Source of the DNA: Brevibacterium marinum
GTDB lineage: Bacteria > Actinomycetota > Actinomycetes > Actinomycetales > Brevibacteriaceae
NCBI RefSeq assembly: GCF_011927955.1
Contig: NZ_JAATJN010000001.1
Coordinates: forward strand, 4,030,001-4,094,000
Length of the DNA: 64,000 nt
Reading direction: 5' to 3'
This document shows, piece after piece, positions 28,312 to 36,397 of the stretch. The position numbers and the translations under genes are program-made. Numbering within the stretch: position 1 is the first letter of the stretch; each line of letters begins with the position of its first letter. The notes below the pieces were generated by a model. That model did no database searches, was not told where the DNA came from, and saw only the letters and a program-made list of their open reading frames with translations.

Positions 28312-29946
28312 ATGAACGCCACCGATGACAGTGCAGTCGACCGAACAGGCTCGATCAGTGCGCACAGCGAGAATTTTCCCACCGACCTGCCAGACGACCA
28401 TTTCGACTATCTGATCGTCGGCGCCGGATCCTCCGGATGTGTGATCGCGCGCAGACTCATCGACGCCGGTAAGAAGGTGTGCCTGATCGAAGCCGGTGGG
28501 GACGAGACGAACCCGAACATCGATCACCTCAACACCCTCGGCCTGATCTGGCATTCGGCGCAGGACTGGGACTACTACACGACCCCGCAGCCAGATGCGA
28601 TGAACCGCAAGATCCACCTGCCCCGCGGCAAGGTCCTGGGCGGATCGAACGCCCTCAATGCCGTGATCTGGGTCCGCGGCGACGCCTGGGACTACGAGCA
28701 GTGGGTCGACTCCGGCTGCCCCGGCTGGTCCTGGGACGAGGTCCTGCCGGTGTACAAGGCCATCGAGAACTACGACGGCGAGACCACCGAAGCCCGCGGC
28801 ACCGACGGCCCCATGGACGTGCGCATCGGCTACGAACGCAATCCGATCCAAGAGGACATGGTCACCGCCGGCGAGCAGACCGGGCTGACCTACAACCCCG
28901 ACTACAACTCGGGCAGAGTCGAAGGCATCTCCCGGATCCAACTCAATGTCCGTGACGACAAACGCCTGAACACGTGGCGCGCCTACCTCAAGCCCCGCCT
29001 CGGCGATGGAAATCTCACGATCCTGACCTCGACACATGCTCGTCGACTGCTGCTCGAGGACAAGACGGTCACCGGCCTCGAGGTGGACTTCCGTGGACAG
29101 GTGGGGACGGTCTGCGCCGGCGAAGTCATCCTCACCACTGGTGCGCTGGCCTCCCCTGAGCTGCTCATGCGGTCGGGGATCGGCCCTGCCGCAGAGCTGC
29201 GCGACGTCGAGGTCGATCCCGTTCACGATCTGCCCGGGGTGGGCAAGAATCTGCAGGATCATTGGCTGTCCCCGGTCATCTTCACCACCGGGTCCCGGCC
29301 GGTGCCGATGGGTGAGGTCGCCCCCGCCGAGGTGCATCTGTTCTGGAAATCCGATCCCGACCTTCCGGTGCCCGACACCCAGCCCCTGTTCTTCTCCGTG
29401 CCGATGTATGCCCAGGATTCCGCACCGAACGTGCAGTCGGGACCCGAGTACGGCTTCACCCTCCAAGGCGGGCTCGTCCGACCGGCCAGCCGCGGCGAGG
29501 TGAGGCTGAGCGGACCGAATCCGCAGGATCCGGCTCTGGTCGATCCGAACGTGCTGTCAGAACAGGCCGACGTCGACGCGTTGGTGGCCTCGGTCAGACA
29601 GTGCAGGGAGATCGGACGCGCCGAGGCGCTGGCGCACTGGCAGCCGAGAGAGATCTTCCCCGGTCCCGAGATCAGCGATGACGAACTCGAGGACTACGTC
29701 CGCGGTTCGGTCGTGACCTACCACCACCAGGTCGGCACCTGCCGCATGGGACAGGACGAGACCGCGGTCGTCGACCCTTCGACGTTCGAGGTCCACGGGC
29801 TCGAGGGCCTGCGCATCGCCGATGCCTCGATCATGCCGCAGGTGCCCACGGGCAACACGAACGCCCCGACGATCATGATCGCCGAACGCGCGGCCGCCGT
29901 CCTCGTCGGCTCCTCGGTCGAGGGGATCACCGCTCCTGGGCGGTGA
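28312..29946 (+). CDS. GMC family FAD-dependent oxidoreductase (choline dehydrogenase-like)
   Basis: 544 residues. The FAD-binding motif FDYLIVGAGSSGCVIARRL (about 31-49), the GMC signature GKVLGGSNALNAVIWVRG (about 105-122) and TTGALASPELLMRSGIGP (about 277-294) are present. The C-terminal HHQVGTCRMG carries the active-site His. It oxidises an alcohol, with the electron acceptor unknown. The last 14 codons lie in a 44-bp sequence repeated at 34070, which shows that something was inserted directly downstream of this gene. Confidence 0.92.
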   Translation: MNATDDSAVDRTGSISAHSENFPTDLPDDHFDYLIVGAGSSGCVIARRLIDAGKKVCLIEAGGDETNPNIDHLNTLGLIWHSAQDWDYYTTPQPDAMNRKIHLPRGKVLGGSNALNAVIWVRGDAWDYEQWVDSGCPGWSWDEVLPVYKAIENYDGETTEARGTDGPMDVRIGYERNPIQEDMVTAGEQTGLTYNPDYNSGRVEGISRIQLNVRDDKRLNTWRAYLKPRLGDGNLTILTSTHARRLLLEDKTVTGLEVDFRGQVGTVCAGEVILTTGALASPELLMRSGIGPAAELRDVEVDPVHDLPGVGKNLQDHWLSPVIFTTGSRPVPMGEVAPAEVHLFWKSDPDLPVPDTQPLFFSVPMYAQDSAPNVQSGPEYGFTLQGGLVRPASRGEVRLSGPNPQDPALVDPNVLSEQADVDALVASVRQCREIGRAEALAHWQPREIFPGPEISDDELEDYVRGSVVTYHHQVGTCRMGQDETAVVDPSTFEVHGLEGLRIADASIMPQVPTGNTNAPTIMIAERAAAVLVGSSVEGITAPGR

Positions 29947-29947
29947 A
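29904..29947. repeat. Copy 1 of the 44-bp direct repeat flanking the StyA-like module
   Basis: 43 of 44 bases match 34070-34113 in the same orientation. This copy contains the real 3' end of the GMC gene. On the minus strand it also reads EFTAQER-stop, the C-terminus of the SDR gene that now sits beyond copy 2. Confidence 0.9.
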
Positions 29948-30022
29948 TTCGGCCTCGCCTGCCCTCCTCTCGAATCCGCTCGGATAGGATTGTCATTCGA
30001 GACCGTTGAGGAGGGCATGCGC

Positions 30023-30739
30023 GTGAGCAGCAATGAGGCGACCCCCGCTTCGAAGTCCGGCCGCGGAGTCCGCTCGCAGACTCTGGAGAGGGCCCTTGAT
30101 GCTCTTCAGCTCCTTGCCGACGGTCGGCAGCGGACCAGCAAGGAACTCGCCGAAGAACTCGACCTGCACCGCTCCATCGTCTATCGGATCCTGCGCACCC
30201 TGGAGGACTATTCCCTCGTGGCCCGCAGCGCGGACGGACGGTTCCGGGTCGGGCTGGGCATGACGGCCCTGGCGAAGTCAGGAATCGGCGACCTCGAAAT
30301 CGAGATCGTGGCAGTCCTGCAGGAACTGTCCAACGTCACCTCGGCGACGGCGATCTTCTGCGCACGACAGCGCAATGATGCTGTGGTCCTGTCATCGACC
30401 CGACCCCTACAGAGTCCCGCTTCCGTCGCCGTCCGCACCGGCAGCCGATTCCCCGTGGACACCAGCGCGCCCGGCCTGGCCCTCCTCTCCCTGCAGCCGC
30501 CGAGCGATGAGGACGTCGATGAAGTCGCCCTGGCCCGTCAGACCGGATACGTCCACACCAAAGGAACACCTTTCGTCGGACTCGAGGCAGTGGCCTCGTC
30601 CGTGCGGATGCTCGATGGCCAAGAAGCCAGCCTCTCGCTTCTGTTCCCCCTGGGCAATGGCGATGTGCCGCTCATGGTCAACGAGCTGCGCACCTACAGC
30701 GAACGGCTCACCTCACCCGCGGACGACTGGCAGCTCTGA
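30023..30739 (+). CDS. IclR family transcriptional regulator
   Basis: 238 residues. The N-terminal winged helix (RTSKELAEELDLHRSIVYRILRTLEDY) is followed by an IclR effector domain (about 95-235). GTG 30023 is chosen because GGAGG lies 8 nt upstream; the ATG at 30017 is only 2 nt from it, and the frame is open from a TTG at 29990. TAGGAT at 29985-29990 may be its -10 box. It stands directly upstream of the StyA-like operon, whose promoter carries two palindromes that may be its operators. Confidence 0.9.
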   Translation: MSSNEATPASKSGRGVRSQTLERALDALQLLADGRQRTSKELAEELDLHRSIVYRILRTLEDYSLVARSADGRFRVGLGMTALAKSGIGDLEIEIVAVLQELSNVTSATAIFCARQRNDAVVLSSTRPLQSPASVAVRTGSRFPVDTSAPGLALLSLQPPSDEDVDEVALARQTGYVHTKGTPFVGLEAVASSVRMLDGQEASLSLLFPLGNGDVPLMVNELRTYSERLTSPADDWQL

Positions 30740-30817
30740 GAACGGGCGGTCCAGACCCCGGGGCAGCGTTGCCACTATCCGTTTTGCGAAAAGTCCGGGT
30801 CTTCTTCCCTGACTCCA

Positions 30818-30847
30818 TTGTGTGCCATGCACCACATTCGGTAGATT
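30818..30847 (+). promoter_or_regulatory. Promoter of the StyA-like monooxygenase operon
   Basis: TTGTGT (30818-30823), an 18-bp spacer, then TAGATT (30842-30847). The predicted transcript start is near 30854, inside the first of two palindromes. The resulting leader is about 90 nt. Confidence 0.5.
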
Positions 30848-30850
30848 CAA

Positions 30851-30909
30851 TGCTCACATAGAGAGCAGAAAAGCAGAACATGCTCGATATGAGAGCAAAC
30901 ACTTGAGCA
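30851..30909. promoter_or_regulatory. Twin dyad operators TGCTC-N7-GAGCA
   Basis: Two 17-bp palindromes at 30851-30867 and 30881-30897, exactly 30 bp apart (three helical turns), plus a lone half-site GAGCA at 30905-30909. They overlap and follow the predicted transcript start, the place for a repressor. IclR (upstream) or AraC (end of the operon) could be the protein; the two-fold symmetry favours IclR. Confidence 0.55.
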
Positions 30910-30943
30910 CAGTCGGACATCGACGTCTGCCCGAGAGGAACGA

Positions 30944-32170
30944 ATGATGAAGAGCATCGGCATCATCGGCGCCGGAGTCGCCGGACTCCACCTGGGACTC
31001 CAGCTGCGACAGCACGGGATTGCCACGACCATCTACACCAACCGCACGCCGGAAGAGGTGGCCGACGGTCGGGTGATGAACAGCGTGGCCCATATGCATG
31101 TCACTCTCGAGCTGGAAGAGGACCTCGGCATCAACCACTGGACCGAGGACCAGTACTACTACACCCACCATTACCACTACAACGGCTGGGGCGATCAGCG
31201 TACCTACCAGGGCAGCTTCGCCGCACCCTCACGCACGCTCGACTACCGGATCTACCTCCCTCGACTGATGGAGGACTTCACCGACCGCGGCGGTGTGATC
31301 GAGTACCGCGATCTCGGGGTCGCCGACATCCAGAACCTCAGCGAGATCCACGATCTCGTCGTGGTGTCGACCGGCAAGGGCGAGATCGGAGCGATGTTCC
31401 CGAAGCGAGCCGACAAGTCCCCCTATGATCGCCCTCAGCGGAAGCTGGCGGTCGGATTCTGGAAGGGCGTCGAGCGCTGCGACCCCAACGGGGTCGCGGT
31501 GAGTGTGATCCCAGGCGTGGGCGAACTCCTCGCAATTCCGATGTGGTCCTTCTCCGGTGATGTGATGGCACTCCTGTTCGAAAGCGTGCCCGGCGGCCCA
31601 CAGGAGGCCCTGACCGACCAGCGCTATGCCGATGATCCCGAGGCCTACCGGCGCCTCACCCTGAATATGCTCAGGGACTACCACCCGACGGTGTTCGACC
31701 GCGTCGATCACGACGAGTTCCGCCTCCAGTCCGACAAAGACATCCTCCAAGGCGCCTTCACACCGGTCATGCGCGAAGACTACGCCCGCCTGCCCAACGG
31801 CAGATTCCTCCTGGCCTTGGGAGACGTGCATCTGACCATGGACCCGGTCCAGGCACAGGGCGCGAACTCGACGGCTTACTCCGCCCGAGTCGTGGGAGAC
31901 GCGATCGTCGAAGACGATGTGTTCGACGAACGCTTCATGAAGAAGGTGGCATCGCGGAGATCCGAGCGCCTCGAGGCCGCCAACGACTGGATCAACACGA
32001 TCATCCACACTCCCACCCCTCCGCAGATCCCCGCACTCTTCAGCGCCATGGTCGACAACCAGGCTCTGGTGGACGAGTTCACGGAGAACTTCAACCACCC
32101 CATCCGCCAGATCGACCTTCTGGCCAGCGAGGAGCGAGTCGAAGCGGCCGTCAACCGAGCATCCGCCTGA
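30944..32170 (+). CDS. StyA-like FAD-dependent monooxygenase (styrene/indole monooxygenase oxygenase component)
   Basis: 408 residues. It opens with the Rossmann motif IGIIGAGVAGLHLGLQL. It carries the StyA-type pattern HVTLELEEDLGINHW, DYRIYLPRLMEDF, VVVSTGKGEIG, and LALGDVHLTMDPVQAQGANSTAYSA. StyA-type enzymes epoxidise styrene or indole with reduced FAD supplied by a separate reductase, here encoded two genes downstream. Two ATGs (30944, 30947) are possible, with AGAGGA just upstream. It is the first gene of a four-gene operon. Indole is the substrate I favour because of the neighbours, but this is inference. Confidence 0.88.
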   Translation: MMKSIGIIGAGVAGLHLGLQLRQHGIATTIYTNRTPEEVADGRVMNSVAHMHVTLELEEDLGINHWTEDQYYYTHHYHYNGWGDQRTYQGSFAAPSRTLDYRIYLPRLMEDFTDRGGVIEYRDLGVADIQNLSEIHDLVVVSTGKGEIGAMFPKRADKSPYDRPQRKLAVGFWKGVERCDPNGVAVSVIPGVGELLAIPMWSFSGDVMALLFESVPGGPQEALTDQRYADDPEAYRRLTLNMLRDYHPTVFDRVDHDEFRLQSDKDILQGAFTPVMREDYARLPNGRFLLALGDVHLTMDPVQAQGANSTAYSARVVGDAIVEDDVFDERFMKKVASRRSERLEAANDWINTIIHTPTPPQIPALFSAMVDNQALVDEFTENFNHPIRQIDLLASEERVEAAVNRASA

Positions 32171-32226
32171 ACCTCGAGGTCACCACCTGACTCCCACGCT
32201 CTTCGAGCCGAACACAGGAGCCCATC

Positions 32227-32544
32227 ATGCACAAACTGCTCGTGCTGTACCCCGAACCCACCGATCGGGCCGCGTTCATCGACTACTACACCAACTCCCA
32301 CCTGCCCTTGGCCGAACAGCTGCCGGGCATCCTGACCTGGTCCTACTCGGTCGACGTGTCCGCAGACGATGAGGGCAATGCGCCCTACTTCGCGGTCTTC
32401 GAAGCAGAATTCCCCGACAAGGACGCATTTGCCACCGCAATGGCATCACAGATAGGGCGGGACGTCGCCGCAGACGTGAGCAACTACGCCACCGGCGGCG
32501 CCGTCATCATCGACTTCGCAATTTCCGGAGGAGAAGACTCATGA
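32227..32544 (+). CDS. EthD-like small protein, possible cofactor-free oxygenase or accessory
   Basis: 105 residues of the EthD/dimeric alpha-beta barrel type. It starts HKLLVLYPEPTDRAAFIDYYTNSHLPLAEQLPG (the conserved HLP turn) and ends with GGAVIIDFAISG. It lies between the oxygenase and reductase genes and overlaps the reductase by 4 bp (ATGA). In the Acinetobacter iif indole cluster, a similarly small, cofactor-independent oxygenase (IifA) completes conversion to anthranilate. This protein could play that role, though EthD proteins can also be accessory. Confidence 0.82.
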   Translation: MHKLLVLYPEPTDRAAFIDYYTNSHLPLAEQLPGILTWSYSVDVSADDEGNAPYFAVFEAEFPDKDAFATAMASQIGRDVAADVSNYATGGAVIIDFAISGGEDS

Positions 32545-33047
32545 AGGATCTCAACGACGTCCAGCAGCAGTTCCGTCAGGCAATGGCCCATCTGCCCTCT
32601 GCCGTCAATATCGTGACCACAGAGGGCAAGCATGGAAAACTCGGCATCACGGTCAGCGCCGTCTGCTCGGTCACTGACTCACCGCCGACGGTGCTTGTCT
32701 GCGTGAACCAGGCAAGCGCCGCCCACGACGTCTTCACGAACAACGGCGTGGTGGCCATCAACGTCCTCGCCGGAGAACAGTGCGAGCTCGCACGTCATTT
32801 CTCCGGGGCGACCAAGGTGCCGATGGAAGACCGGTTCGCGTGGGACATCTGGGATGACGACACCACGGCTCCGACTCTCAGGGATGCACGAGTCGCTCTC
32901 GTCGGCAGCATCAAGAGCACAACGACCCAGGGAACCCACTCCGTGGTCTTCGTCGAGATCGACTCGATTCGAGTCAGAGACGAAGCAGAAGGGCTCGTCT
33001 ACTACGGTCGCAGCTTCCACCGAGTCAGCGAGCTGACAGCGATCTGA
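32541..33047 (+). CDS. Flavin reductase of the two-component monooxygenase (StyB/HpaC-like)
   Basis: 168 residues of the flavin reductase-like domain family: FRQAMAHLPSAVNIVTTEG, TVSAVCSVTDSPPTVLVCVN, FTNNGVVAINVLAGEQCELARHFSG, and YYGRSFHRV. It uses NAD(P)H to reduce FAD for the StyA-like protein encoded upstream. The 4-bp overlap with the EthD-like gene and the 1-bp gap to the AraC gene indicate one mRNA. Confidence 0.9.
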   Translation: MKDLNDVQQQFRQAMAHLPSAVNIVTTEGKHGKLGITVSAVCSVTDSPPTVLVCVNQASAAHDVFTNNGVVAINVLAGEQCELARHFSGATKVPMEDRFAWDIWDDDTTAPTLRDARVALVGSIKSTTTQGTHSVVFVEIDSIRVRDEAEGLVYYGRSFHRVSELTAI

Positions 33048-33048
33048 G

Positions 33049-34047
33049 ATGAAAGACAGCCCAGCCGATCGCAGCCCGGGCACCGACCTGAAACCGAGGT
33101 GGCTGCGCGGACAGTCGCCCGAAGAGGCTCGGGAAGTCGGCACCGAGCTCTACTATCCGCACCGCCTGCGGATTCGGGGAGTCGGTCGTCGATTCGAGAT
33201 GCGGGCGACGGCGACCGAGGTCGGCCCCCTGTCGATCGGGACCCTGAAATACACAACCCCGGTCACGGTCGAGACCGGCCCCTACGAGGAGGCCTACCAG
33301 GTCAACATCGCCCTCAACGGCTCGTTCAGGACATCCGCGGGATCGCGCGCCATAGTGGCGAACCGACAGCAGGGCGCCGTCTACCGACCCGATGTCGACA
33401 CGGCGTTCAGCGGCTGGGACGCGCCCTGCACGATGTTCACGGTCAAGATCGACCGACCCGAGTTCGAGCGCATCACCGAACACTATCTGGGAACGCAGCT
33501 GCACTCTCCGATCGACTTCACGCTGCCCCTGACGGTCGATACCGGTGACGGTGCCGCATGGATGCGATCCGTCCGTCTTCTGGCGAATCTGTCTCAATCG
33601 GGGGCTGCCGGACCGCTGCTCATCGATCACATGGTCGAAGAGGTGATCATCGGCCTGCTCTGGGCTACTGAGCACTCGCTCCATAGGCATCTGCAGGGTG
33701 CGTCTCCGGCGTCCGCATCGGCCCTGCGGCGAGGCGTCGAACTCATCCACGCGATTCCCGAAGAATCGCTGACACTGGACACTCTCGCCCAGTACGCCGG
33801 TGTCAGCGGTCGATCGCTTCAGATTTCCTTTCGCCGGGAGCTGGGCCTCTCCCCCATGCAGTACCTCAAATCCGTCCGCCTGGACAGAGTCGCTGCGGCG
33901 CTGCGGGAGTCGGAGGCCTGCGATTCCCCCGTCTCCGAGGTGGCCCAGCGCTTCGGCTTCAGCCACCTCGGCCGATTCGCCTCCGACTATGCCGGCCGCC
34001 ATGGTGAGAAGCCGTCGGAGACCTGCAGACGGAGTTCGCACCGCTGA
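33049..34047 (+). CDS. AraC family regulator of the StyA-like operon
   Basis: 332 residues. An N-terminal AraC-binding-like domain (about 40-200) has the GPLSIGTLKYTTPVTVETGP strand pair. The C-terminal double helix-turn-helix is LTLDTLAQYAGVSGRSLQISFRRELG and SPVSEVAQRFGFSHLGRFASDY. It starts 1 nt after the reductase stop, so it is cotranscribed with the genes it probably regulates. In the known iif indole cluster the regulator is also AraC-type. It ends 22 bp before copy 2 of the 44-bp repeat. Confidence 0.9.
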   Translation: MKDSPADRSPGTDLKPRWLRGQSPEEAREVGTELYYPHRLRIRGVGRRFEMRATATEVGPLSIGTLKYTTPVTVETGPYEEAYQVNIALNGSFRTSAGSRAIVANRQQGAVYRPDVDTAFSGWDAPCTMFTVKIDRPEFERITEHYLGTQLHSPIDFTLPLTVDTGDGAAWMRSVRLLANLSQSGAAGPLLIDHMVEEVIIGLLWATEHSLHRHLQGASPASASALRRGVELIHAIPEESLTLDTLAQYAGVSGRSLQISFRRELGLSPMQYLKSVRLDRVAAALRESEACDSPVSEVAQRFGFSHLGRFASDYAGRHGEKPSETCRRSSHR

Positions 34048-34069
34048 GTCGGGGAACCGTGGCTTGCTC

Positions 34070-34113
34070 CGTCGGCTCCTCGGTCGAAGGGATCACCGCT
34101 CCTGGGCGGTGAA
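34070..34113. repeat. Copy 2 of the 44-bp direct repeat flanking the StyA-like module
   Basis: Matches 29904-29947 except for one base. Here it contains the true 3' end of the minus-strand SDR gene. On the plus strand it still reads SSVEGITAPGR-stop, the exact C-terminus of the GMC oxidoreductase 4.1 kb away, now a remnant without a gene. Similarity continues weakly for about 10 bp beyond 34113. Confidence 0.9.
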
Positions 34114-34917
34114 GCTCGCCTCGTAGCCACTGCGCTGATTCTTCTTCGCGTCAAGCTGGTTCGGCACCAGCGCGGCGAAGATCCTGTCGCGGATCGGCGT
34201 CGGCAGGAGGCTGACGACCCTGACGCCCGGGCCGATGAAGCCGGGCACGGTGACCTCGAACCGTGGTCGTGCGGCAGCCTTGACAACGGCACGGGCCACC
34301 TCGGCGGGGGTGAGCAGCTTCGCGGCACCACTCGAGGTCCCGGCGGCCAGCGTGGTGTCGACGACGCCGGGCATGATCGCGGTGACGCGGACGCCGGACC
34401 CGCGCATCTCCGCACGGACGGCCTTGAGGTACCCGAGCACACCATGCTTCGTCGCGGCATAGGTCGCCTCCCCCGGTGTGGGCAGGATCGAACCGGCCGA
34501 GGCCACGGTGATGAGGTGCCCACTGCCACGGGCGACCATTGCCGGAGCCGCGGCCTTGATCCCGTTGATGACGCCGAGCAGGTTGACCTCGATCTGCGCC
34601 CGGGCCGCCGAGTCCGGTTCCTGCTCGAAGGGGCCGACCCACATCAGACCCGCATTGCCGACGACGATGTCGACGGGCCCGAGATCTCGGGCCACTGCGG
34701 TCAGGAACTCCTTTTGGCTCTCAGGGTCCGCGACGTCGAGCCTGTAGGCACGGACTCCCAGCCGGGAACCGGTGGCTTGGGCCTCGTCGAGGTGGATGTC
34801 GCCGATGGCCACCTGCGCCCCGGCGGCACTGAACCCGGCGGCGATCTCGGCGCCGATGCCCCGGGCTCCACCCGTGATCGCCACGACCTGCCCGGTCAAG
34901 CTGCGTGGCCGGCTCAT
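34093..34917 (-). CDS. Short-chain dehydrogenase/reductase coupled to an FMO gene
   Basis: 274 residues. Cofactor motif TGGARGIG (15-22), NAG (88-90), Tyr153 and Lys157 (YAATK). An extra C-terminal stretch (VRVVSLLPTPIRDRIFAALVPN) follows, seen in SDRs that sit beside flavin monooxygenases. It overlaps the upstream FMO gene by 4 bp. A Baeyer-Villiger or FMO pathway would need an alcohol/ketone dehydrogenase, which this could be. Its last codons lie within the 44-bp repeat. Confidence 0.9.
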   Translation of the reverse strand: MSRPRSLTGQVVAITGGARGIGAEIAAGFSAAGAQVAIGDIHLDEAQATGSRLGVRAYRLDVADPESQKEFLTAVARDLGPVDIVVGNAGLMWVGPFEQEPDSAARAQIEVNLLGVINGIKAAAPAMVARGSGHLITVASAGSILPTPGEATYAATKHGVLGYLKAVRAEMRGSGVRVTAIMPGVVDTTLAAGTSSGAAKLLTPAEVARAVVKAAARPRFEVTVPGFIGPGVRVVSLLPTPIRDRIFAALVPNQLDAKKNQRSGYEASFTAQER

Positions 34918-36350
34918 ACCGCCACCCGTCCTCTACGTGCCTCGCGCGGCCGCTGAGTGCGCATCTCGCGCTCCAGCTCCCGCAGATAGTGGTCGAAGTC
35001 GACCTGCATCGTATGTCGCGGCGAATCGTAGAACTGTCGCTTGTTCCGCTGGTCGTCGGAGTGCATCCGGCTCGTCATCTCCTCACGGTTCGGCAGCTCG
35101 TACTCGCCGGTCAGCACCTTGACGGCCATCCGGCTCTGCGCCTCCGCCAGCGGCATCACGGCGCCCACGGGCTGGAGCAGGCCGATGAAGAACAGACCCG
35201 GATGGTCGGGATGGACCATGCGCTTGAACAGCGGCAGGTCGTTGCCCTCGGCCGAGACCAGGTCGGGATCGAAGAACGGGAAGTTCACCCGATACCCCGT
35301 CGCCCAGACGATGAGATCGGCCGGGGCTTCGCTTCCATCGGTGAACACCACCCGATCTCCGTCGAGGCGCTCGATGCCCGGTCGCACCGTGATCGCACCC
35401 GCACCGAGGCGGTCCCTGATCGTGTCCGACTGCACCGGATGCGATTGGCCGGGTGCGTGTTCCGGGGTGGGCAGCCCGAATCGGCGCAGTCCCCCGGAGA
35501 GCAGCGCGGCCAGACGCAGCCGCAGGGCCGTGGCCCACCACGGCGCCCAGCCCGGCAGGGCGACCTGGTCGGCGGCGAAGCCGAACAGCGTCTTCTTCAT
35601 CACCCACTGGCCGCGGCGGATGGAGAGATTGACCCGACGCGCGCGATGGGAGCCCTCGACCGCGATGTCCATCGCGGAGTTGCCGGCACCGACGACCACG
35701 ACATCGCGGTCGGCCAACTGCTCGCCGCTGCGGTAGTCGTGCGCGTGGATCTGCTCCCCGTGGAAATGCCCCGGGTAGCCGGGGTCGGGCCAGCGGGCGT
35801 CCCAGTGGTGGCCATTGGCGACCATCACCGCCTCGTAATGGCGGGTCTGCGTCGCGCCCGCCTCGGGCTCGCCGTCGGCCCGGTCACCGGCGGAACCGGC
35901 AGCGGCCGTCGAACGGATGTCGACGTCCCAGCCGCCGTCGGCGCCTCGGCGAACATGGGTCACCTCGGTGTTGAAGGTGATCGTGTGGCCGAAGTCGAAA
36001 TGGGCGACGTAGTCGCGGAAGTAGGCATGGACCTGATCATGGCTGGCGTAGTCGGGATAGTCGGCCGGCATCGGGAAGTCCGAGAAGGCCATGCGGGGAC
36101 ACGAGGTGTTGATCTGCAGGGTCTCGTAGCAGGCGCTGACCCCGTTGGGATTGTCGAAGAGCCAGTTGCCGCCGAACTCGCTGCCCTTCTCGAAGCAGTC
36201 GAAGGGAACGCCCGCCGTGTAGAGGGCCTTGGCCGCGGCGAGACCCGAGGCTCCGGCTCCGATGACGCACACGCGGGGCAAGGTGTCATCCGGTGGGATG
36301 GGCGCGGTCACCTTCGGAGCTCGATGTTTCTGTCTGACGTTGTAAGGCAT
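34914..36350 (-). CDS. Flavin-containing monooxygenase (FMO-type)
   Basis: 478 residues. The FAD motif is VCVIGAGASGLAAAKAL (about 28-44), the FMO fingerprint FHGEQIHAHDY is close to the middle, the NADPH motif VVVVGAGNSAMDIAVEG follows, and the late ATGYRVNFPF is typical. It oxygenates a heteroatom or inserts oxygen beside a ketone, with NADPH and O2. The start at 36350 (MPYNVRQ) is the first ATG after the divergent operator, and the longer open frame would run through TetR. It forms an operon with the SDR gene and is probably controlled by the divergent TetR. Confidence 0.9.
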   Translation of the reverse strand: MPYNVRQKHRAPKVTAPIPPDDTLPRVCVIGAGASGLAAAKALYTAGVPFDCFEKGSEFGGNWLFDNPNGVSACYETLQINTSCPRMAFSDFPMPADYPDYASHDQVHAYFRDYVAHFDFGHTITFNTEVTHVRRGADGGWDVDIRSTAAAGSAGDRADGEPEAGATQTRHYEAVMVANGHHWDARWPDPGYPGHFHGEQIHAHDYRSGEQLADRDVVVVGAGNSAMDIAVEGSHRARRVNLSIRRGQWVMKKTLFGFAADQVALPGWAPWWATALRLRLAALLSGGLRRFGLPTPEHAPGQSHPVQSDTIRDRLGAGAITVRPGIERLDGDRVVFTDGSEAPADLIVWATGYRVNFPFFDPDLVSAEGNDLPLFKRMVHPDHPGLFFIGLLQPVGAVMPLAEAQSRMAVKVLTGEYELPNREEMTSRMHSDDQRNKRQFYDSPRHTMQVDFDHYLRELEREMRTQRPREARRGRVAV

Positions 36351-36366
36351 GTCACAATACTGCCAT

Positions 36367-36384
36367 TGAAAATCAGAATTTTCA
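36367..36384. promoter_or_regulatory. 18-bp palindromic operator between FMO and TetR genes
   Basis: TGAAAAT, 4 bp, ATTTTCA: a perfect dyad 17 bp upstream of the FMO start and 14 bp upstream of the TetR start, in an AT-rich island of an otherwise GC-rich region. It is a strong candidate site for the TetR protein controlling both directions. Confidence 0.65.
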
Positions 36385-36397
36385 CTACACTGGAGGA

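Noticed and set aside
29947..34069. Integrative element with att sites, because of the 44-bp flanking repeats.
   Set aside because: No integrase, recombinase or transposase is encoded between the repeats, and the repeats are gene ends rather than a tRNA or a known att site. Kept as an insertion of unknown mechanism.
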